Assembly: GCF_025486315.1 (NCBI RefSeq)
Contig: NZ_JAOOPY010000022.1
Coordinates: 1-64,000, forward strand
Direction of reading: 5' to 3'
Origin: Variovorax sp. N23
GTDB lineage: Bacteria; Pseudomonadota; Gammaproteobacteria; Burkholderiales; Burkholderiaceae_C
DNA length: 64,000 nucleotides
The position numbers and the translations under genes were made by a program. A model generated the notes under the pieces. That model was not told the origin of the DNA. It saw only the letters and a list, made by a program, of their open reading frames with translations, and did no database searches. This document shows positions 63,314-64,000 of this stretch, piece by piece (positions within the stretch are counted from its first letter, which is position 1; every line of letters starts with the position of its first letter).

Positions 63314-63426
63314 AGGGCTGCGCCTGAATCCGGCCGATTGTCGCTGTCGAAGATGGATGGCGGATGAACGTGCCGCGGCAACGTCCGCGGCTCGCACGGC
63401 AGGGAAGATGGATTTACAGTGCCACC

Positions 63427-64000
63427 ATGACCCCCCACGATTTCCAGATTTCCCCTGAACGCCTGCCGGAGCTGCTGTGCGCTATGCCCAAGGCCGAGTT
63501 GCACATGCACATCGAAGGCTCGCTTGAACCCGAGCTGATCTTCGCCCTGGCGCAGCGCAACGGCGTCACGCTGCCCTACGCCAGCGTGGAAGACCTGCGC
63601 CAGGCCTACGCCTTCACCAACCTGCAGAGCTTCCTCGACATCTACTACGCCGGCGCCAGCGTGCTGCTGAAGGAACAGGACTTCTACGACATGGCCTGGG
63701 CCTACCTGGAGCGCGCCGCGGCCGACAACGTGGTGCGCACCGAGATGTTCTTCGACCCCCAGACCCACACCGCGCGCGGCGTCGATGTGAAGGTCGTCAT
63801 CGACGGCCTGCACCGCGCCTGCGTCGACGCCGAGGCCAGGCTGGGCGTGAGCGCGGCGCTCATCCTGTGCTTCCTGCGTCACCTGAGCGAAGAAGAGGCC
63901 TTCGAGACGCTCGAGCAGGCGCTGCCGTATCGGGACAAGTTCATTGGCGTCGGCCTCGATTCGAGCGAGGTCGGCCACCCGCCCGAGAAGTTCGCGAAGG
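63427..64000 (+). CDS. Adenine/adenosine deaminase (partial, runs off window)
   Basis: The first 191 residues of a zinc deaminase of the adenosine/adenine deaminase family, which converts adenine to hypoxanthine or adenosine to inosine. The N-terminal zinc motif is PKAELHMHIEGSLEPELIF (H26, H28), followed by FLDIYYAGASVLLKEQDF and EMFFDPQTHTARGV, features that suggest the prokaryotic adenine deaminase subgroup. The right window edge cuts the gene. It would feed hypoxanthine to xanthine dehydrogenase and so extends the purine theme to the end of the window. Confidence 0.88.
   Translation, partial: MTPHDFQISPERLPELLCAMPKAELHMHIEGSLEPELIFALAQRNGVTLPYASVEDLRQAYAFTNLQSFLDIYYAGASVLLKEQDFYDMAWAYLERAAADNVVRTEMFFDPQTHTARGVDVKVVIDGLHRACVDAEARLGVSAALILCFLRHLSEEEAFETLEQALPYRDKFIGVGLDSSEVGHPPEKFAK

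Overview
This is high-GC DNA, densely packed with genes, with many ATGA, GTGA and TAATG start/stop overlaps. The gene families (Bug-type binding protein, CaiB-type CoA-transferase, urea-type ABC ATPase, PuuD-type urate oxidase, many LysR and GntR regulators) and the dispersed hairpin repeats point to a betaproteobacterium of the family Comamonadaceae, probably Variovorax-like. The genus is an inference from gene content; no database search was possible. I found no rRNA, tRNA, CRISPR array, prophage or insertion sequence.

Layout. 0-7 kb: urtE (last gene of a urea ABC importer that continues off the left edge), an MFS pump, a diguanylate cyclase, a ureD with no other urease gene beside it, a nucleoside deaminase, a molybdopterin oxidoreductase/flavin reductase pair and an OsmC protein. 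7-7.6 kb: a ParE/RelE-type toxin-antitoxin pair. 7.6-14.8 kb: a catabolic island with two isopenicillin-N-synthase-like 2-oxoglutarate oxygenases, a VOC protein and an ABC importer with two related NMT1/THI5-type binding proteins. 14.9-18.4 kb: malic enzyme MaeB and an AI-2E-type permease. 18.5-34.4 kb: the core purine-degradation cluster: NCS2 and NCS1 nucleobase permeases, LysR and two GntR regulators, an M20 amidohydrolase, a fused OHCU decarboxylase-allantoate amidohydrolase, allantoinase PuuE, HIU hydrolase, XdhC, urate oxidase PuuD, an 8-oxoguanine deaminase-like enzyme and glycerate 2-kinase.

34.4-38.2 kb: an arsenic operon (arsR, two LMW-phosphatase-type arsC, arsB, glutaredoxin-type arsC, arsH) that splits the purine genes. 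38.2-44.3 kb: a SulP transporter preceded by a possible leader peptide, a FUSC pump, an alpha/beta hydrolase and an atypical NRAMP transporter. 44.4-54.5 kb: xanthine dehydrogenase XdhAB, a LysR regulator and a BMP-type nucleoside ABC importer. 54.5-62.6 kb: an MFS transporter with a divergent LysR, a solute-binding protein without signal peptide, and an acyl-CoA dehydrogenase/Bug protein/CoA-transferase operon with a divergent LysR. The right edge holds a PAP2 phosphatase and the start of an adenine/adenosine deaminase.

Working together, the genes cover nearly all of aerobic purine use: uptake of nucleosides and bases, deamination, oxidation to urate, conversion to allantoin and allantoate, then to ureidoglycolate-level products, with urea uptake and glycerate kinase as outlets for nitrogen and carbon. 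Near-palindromic TGTATACA/TGCATACA sites lie before the GntR genes, uraH and puuD and suggest one shared purine regulon. Other non-coding signals worth attention are the leader ORF before sulP, mirrored sequence boxes in the divergent oxygenase promoter, and a terminator hairpin just before arsB.
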